Below, in pieces: positions 8,292-10,000 of a stretch of DNA of 10,000 nucleotides. Under the pieces are notes generated by a model, which was not told where the DNA came from, ran no database searches, and was given only the letters and a program-made list of their open reading frames with translations. Position numbers and translations under genes: made by a program. This DNA is from Anaerolinea sp. (lineage in GTDB: Bacteria > Chloroflexota > Anaerolineae > Anaerolineales > Anaerolineaceae): assembly GCA_020216845.1 (NCBI GenBank), contig JAIWNK010000096.1, positions 1 through 10,000 on the forward strand, given 5' to 3'. How positions within the stretch are numbered: position 1 is the stretch's first letter; every line of letters starts with the position of its first letter.

Positions 8292-9095
8292 TTATTCTAC
8301 ACGCGAATGATCTTCTTTGGTTGCATCTTGAACCCATCTTTGCCAGTCTTCAGCAAGAATTGGCTGCGCGCACACGTCCAACCAAACCAAAAATTCCACA
8401 TTCCCCTTTGGCCCCAACAAAGGCGAACGAATGAAACCGCGCGGGCGCAACCCCAAACCGACTGCGCAGTTCAGCACATCCAACACCACCCGACGGTGAA
8501 TCTCCGGATTGCGAATCACCCCATCACCGCGCCCCACCTCTTCGCGCCCCGCCTCAAATTGCGGCTTAATCAGCGCCACAACCTGCCCATCCGCTGTTAA
8601 CCAGCCGCGCAATACCGGCAACAGCAATTGCAAAGAGATAAATGAGGCATCCACTGTCACGAACTGCACCGGTTCAACCAATTGCACCACATGTCGCGCA
8701 TTGGTATTCTCCATCACCACCACCCGACTGTCGTTGCGCAAACGTTCATCCAAAATACCTTCGCCCACATCCAGCGCATACACCCGTCGCGCCCCTGCCT
8801 GCAACAAACAATCCGTAAACCCACCGGTTGAAGCACCTACATCGGCACAAACCCACCCCGACAAATTTTGCAATCCAAATGCATCCAAAGCTGCCTGCAA
8901 TTTTTCGCCACCGCGCGATACAAATCGCGGCGGCGCCTCCAATTCCAGACACGCATCTTCCGCAACCTGTACGCCCGGTTTGCGAATGATCCGTCCGTCC
9001 ACGCGCACCTTGCCATCCATCACCAGGCGCTGCGCCAACGAACGGCTGTTCGCCAGACCACGTTCAGTCATCAACACATCCAATCGCTGCTTCAT
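8292..9095 (-). CDS. tlyA: TlyA-family S4-domain rRNA 2'-O-methyltransferase
   Basis: A 267-residue protein with an S4 RNA-binding domain (about 1-60: RLDVLMTERGLANSR, then DGKVRVDGRIIRKPG) and an FtsJ/RrmJ-like methyltransferase fold. The SAM motif DVGASTGGFTD is at 85-95. Residues corresponding to the K-D-K-E tetrad are visible as K65 (RGGEK), D149 (VDASFIS), K177 (LIKPQFE) and E234 (NVEFL). Mycobacterial TlyA 2'-O-methylates 16S and 23S rRNA cytidines and its loss gives capreomycin resistance. Homologues are also annotated as hemolysins. ATG 9095 gives the usual family N-terminus (MKQRLDVLM). The frame extends to 9182, but those 29 codons are not TlyA-like and cover the promoter. A perfect TATAAT lies 12 bases upstream of the ATG, so the leader is very short and no strong Shine-Dalgarno is present. 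Confidence 0.93.
   Translation of the reverse strand: MKQRLDVLMTERGLANSRSLAQRLVMDGKVRVDGRIIRKPGVQVAEDACLELEAPPRFVSRGGEKLQAALDAFGLQNLSGWVCADVGASTGGFTDCLLQAGARRVYALDVGEGILDERLRNDSRVVVMENTNARHVVQLVEPVQFVTVDASFISLQLLLPVLRGWLTADGQVVALIKPQFEAGREEVGRGDGVIRNPEIHRRVVLDVLNCAVGLGLRPRGFIRSPLLGPKGNVEFLVWLDVCAQPILAEDWQRWVQDATKEDHSRVE
8294..8299 (-). promoter_or_regulatory. Weak candidate -10 box for the PH/SHOCT gene
   Basis: The minus strand reads TAGAAT (one mismatch to TATAAT) overlapping the tlyA stop codon. It would give a leader of about 23 bases that contains the Shine-Dalgarno. No convincing -35 is seen at the usual distance. It may be chance, with the gene simply read from the tlyA promoter. Confidence 0.25.
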
Positions 9096-9107
9096 AACCG
9101 TTCTTCG

Positions 9108-9113
9108 ATTATA
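9108..9113 (-). promoter_or_regulatory. -10 box of the tlyA promoter
   Basis: The minus strand reads a perfect TATAAT. Expected transcription start is near 9101, leaving a leader of about 6 bases before ATG 9095, too short for a standard ribosome-binding site. No good -35 is found 16-18 bases upstream. It probably drives at least tlyA and perhaps the genes downstream to the left. Confidence 0.5.
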
Positions 9114-9194
9114 CCCGCAACCGGGCTTTAACATTTGTCTTACAACCTTGCAAAACAGGATATTTGTCACCTGCTCAAGCACCGCAAAGTACAG

Positions 9195-9200
9195 TATAAT
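9195..9200 (+). promoter_or_regulatory. -10 box of the iron regulator/feo promoter
   Basis: Perfect TATAAT on the plus strand. The expected transcription start is about 9207, giving a leader of about 49 bases. The -35 at 17 bases spacing (TGCTCA, 9172-9177) is poor. The inverted repeat begins about 3 bases after the predicted start, a position where a bound repressor would block initiation. Confidence 0.55.
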
Positions 9201-9209
9201 TCAAATGAA

Positions 9210-9233
9210 AATGATAAGGTATGCCTTATCATT
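9210..9233. promoter_or_regulatory. Perfect inverted repeat, likely metal-repressor operator
   Basis: Arms AATGATAAGG and CCTTATCATT (10 bases each, no mismatch) flank the centre TATG. It sits between the -10 box and the start codon of a DtxR-type regulator gene, the classic place for an autoregulatory operator. The arms do not reproduce the well-known DtxR/IdeR consensus (TTAGGTTAGCCTAACCTAA), though both have GG and CC flanking the centre. The outer part (AATGATAA) resembles Fur-box half-sites. In RNA it could also fold into a 10-base-pair hairpin with a 4-base loop in the leader. Confidence 0.65.
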
Positions 9234-9242
9234 CAAACCATC

Positions 9243-9246
9243 AGGA
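9243..9246 (+). promoter_or_regulatory. Shine-Dalgarno of the iron regulator gene
   Basis: AGGA on the plus strand, 9 bases ahead of ATG 9256. It supports this ATG over two in-frame ATG codons further upstream, at 9205 and 9211, which overlap the predicted transcription start and the inverted repeat. Confidence 0.55.
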
Positions 9247-9255
9247 AAATTCATC

Positions 9256-9669
9256 ATGCAAAAAGAGAATCTTGAAATGTATGTCGGCGTCATTTACCGT
9301 TTGCGCGCGGATGCAAACACTCCCGTGCCACTGCCGAAGTTAAAGGCTTATTTTGGCTTCACTCTCATCTCAATTCACGAGATGATCCAAAAACTTGAGG
9401 GAGCACAGCTTGTCCACTACATCCGTTACAAAGGCGTCACCCTCACCGCGCAAGGGGAACAAATTGCAGCAGCCCTCATCCGCCGTCACCGCATTTGGGA
9501 ACGTTTTCTCAACGATCAGCTCGGCATCCCCATCGAGCAAGTCCACGAAATTGCCGATGCACTCGAACATGCCGCCCCAGAACTCGTCACCGAGCGCCTC
9601 GCTGCCTTGCTTGGCGAACCCGAATCCTGCCCTCATGGCTCTCACATTCCCCATTCCCAAACCGCATGA
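9256..9669 (+). CDS. DtxR-type metal (probably iron)-dependent transcriptional repressor
   Basis: A 137-residue two-domain DtxR/MntR-type protein: a winged helix-turn-helix (about 1-68, ending YKGVTLTAQGEQI) and a metal-binding dimerisation domain (about 70-135, ending CPHGSHIP). It lacks the third SH3-like domain of DtxR/IdeR. By alignment in mind to DtxR, candidate metal ligands are M8 (M10), H78 (H79), E82 (E83), H97 (H98), D101 (where DtxR has C102 and MntR has Glu), E104 (E105) and H105 (H106). The Met at position 8 and Gly at 11, instead of the MntR Asp and Glu, argue for iron rather than manganese sensing. The gene next to it, feoAB, supports this. It probably represses its own operon through the inverted repeat at 9210-9233 when iron is plentiful. 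The longer open frame upstream is antisense to tlyA and not real. Confidence 0.85.
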   Translation: MQKENLEMYVGVIYRLRADANTPVPLPKLKAYFGFTLISIHEMIQKLEGAQLVHYIRYKGVTLTAQGEQIAAALIRRHRIWERFLNDQLGIPIEQVHEIADALEHAAPELVTERLAALLGEPESCPHGSHIPHSQTA

Positions 9670-10000
9670 AAACCCTTTCTTCTCTCCCTCTCATTGAACT
9701 CGAACCCGGTAACATGGGCTATGTCCGGCAATTGCAAGGCGGGCGCGCCGTTGTTGGTCGTTTGGCTGCCTTAGGCTTCACCCCCGGCGCACCGGTTACA
9801 TTAATCCGCAAACAACACCGCGGCCCCCTCCTCGTCAGCGTACGCGGCACCCAAATTGCACTCGGCCAACAAGAAGCCCAACATGTCTTGCTCAGTCCAG
9901 CTGACAACGAAGAGCCCACTTCTGCTCTTGACAATGCTTCCCCATGTTACACCATTGCCCTGGCCGGTCAACCCAATGTCGGCAAATCAACCGTCTTCAA
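9666..10000 (+). CDS. feoB: FeoA-FeoB fusion, ferrous iron transporter, partial
   Basis: The first 111 codons of a ferrous iron uptake protein that continues past the right edge. Residues about 4-76 form a FeoA-type SH3-like domain (LIELEPGNMGYV, then VVGRLAALGFTPGAPVTLIRK and the VRGTQIALGQQEAQHVLL end). A polar linker (about 77-93) leads into the FeoB GTPase domain, whose first strand and P-loop are visible as IALAGQPNVGKSTVF at 97-111 (G1 with K107, S108). FeoB imports Fe2+ across the cytoplasmic membrane. FeoA assists it and is usually a separate small protein. The ATG overlaps the regulator stop (ATGA) and no Shine-Dalgarno is seen, so translation likely depends on termination-reinitiation. 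The later G motifs and membrane domain are outside the window, so an intact FeoB is assumed. Confidence 0.92.
   Translation, partial: MKTLSSLPLIELEPGNMGYVRQLQGGRAVVGRLAALGFTPGAPVTLIRKQHRGPLLVSVRGTQIALGQQEAQHVLLSPADNEEPTSALDNASPCYTIALAGQPNVGKSTVF

Larger units (their letters stand above)
9096..9255. promoter_or_regulatory. Divergent intergenic region between tlyA and the iron operon
   Basis: These 160 noncoding bases separate the leftward tlyA series from the rightward iron operon. They hold a perfect TATAAT on each strand, about 80 bases apart, a 24-base inverted repeat on the iron-operon side, and the regulator's ribosome-binding site. The tlyA side shows no copy of the inverted repeat, so iron control should act on the rightward genes only (inference). 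Confidence 0.7.

Noticed and set aside
9114..9125. A small hairpin CCCG-CAAC-CGGG upstream of the tlyA -10 box.
   Set aside because: A 4-base-pair stem without a following T-run is too weak to call a terminator or regulatory element.
162..9195. A 15-base exact repeat (accgcaaagtacagt) at 162-176 and 9181-9195.
   Set aside because: One copy is inside the partial glycosyltransferase and the other in the noncoding region beside tlyA. There is no extension, terminal structure or third copy, so chance in biased composition is the simplest reading.
8509..9255. A long upstream extension of the iron regulator frame.
   Set aside because: It runs antisense through tlyA and across the promoter and operator. 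The family N-terminus and Shine-Dalgarno support ATG 9256.

Overview
The window reads as a stretch of bacterial chromosome, most likely from Chloroflexota (Anaerolineae-like). That assignment is an inference from protein flavour: a long membrane glycosyltransferase of a type common in that phylum, a fused FeoA-FeoB behind a short DtxR-type regulator, and mid-range GC. It is not a phylogenetic result. Coding density is very high and no tRNA, rRNA, CRISPR array, insertion sequence or phage gene was seen.

Positions 1-9095 carry one tightly packed minus-strand series, in transcription order from right to left: tlyA (S4-domain rRNA 2'-O-methyltransferase/hemolysin-like), a small membrane protein with a bacterial PH domain and a C-terminal SHOCT motif, lepA (elongation factor 4), a GT4 glycosyltransferase, a class I SAM methyltransferase, an FkbM-family methyltransferase, a 751-residue polytopic glycosyltransferase (GT39/PMT type), and the beginning of a second polytopic glycosyltransferase that runs off the left edge. 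Gaps are 1-27 bases or small overlaps (ATGA, TGATG). From lepA onward the genes look translationally coupled. The five genes after lepA look like a module that builds and methylates a cell-surface glycan or glycolipid: a cytoplasmic GT4, two methyltransferases and two lipid-carrier-dependent membrane transferases. The substrate cannot be told from sequence.

Positions 9096-9255 form a divergent intergenic region. It has a perfect TATAAT on each strand and, on the plus-strand side, a perfect inverted repeat with 10-base arms and a 4-base centre just after the predicted transcription start. Rightward lie a 137-residue DtxR-type metal-dependent repressor and, overlapping it by ATGA, a FeoA-FeoB fusion cut by the right edge. 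This looks like a self-regulated ferrous iron uptake operon with the inverted repeat as its operator.

Several starts were moved inward from the longest open frame on the basis of Shine-Dalgarno sequences, family N-termini and neighbour stops: GT4 (TTG at 5782), SAM methyltransferase (ATG 4601), FkbM (ATG 3811), tlyA (ATG 9095) and the iron regulator (ATG 9256). I do not see a wholly new system here. The most rewarding items are the iron operator with an unusual regulator metal site, the near-leaderless promoters before tlyA and lepA, and the embedding of a glycan module behind lepA.
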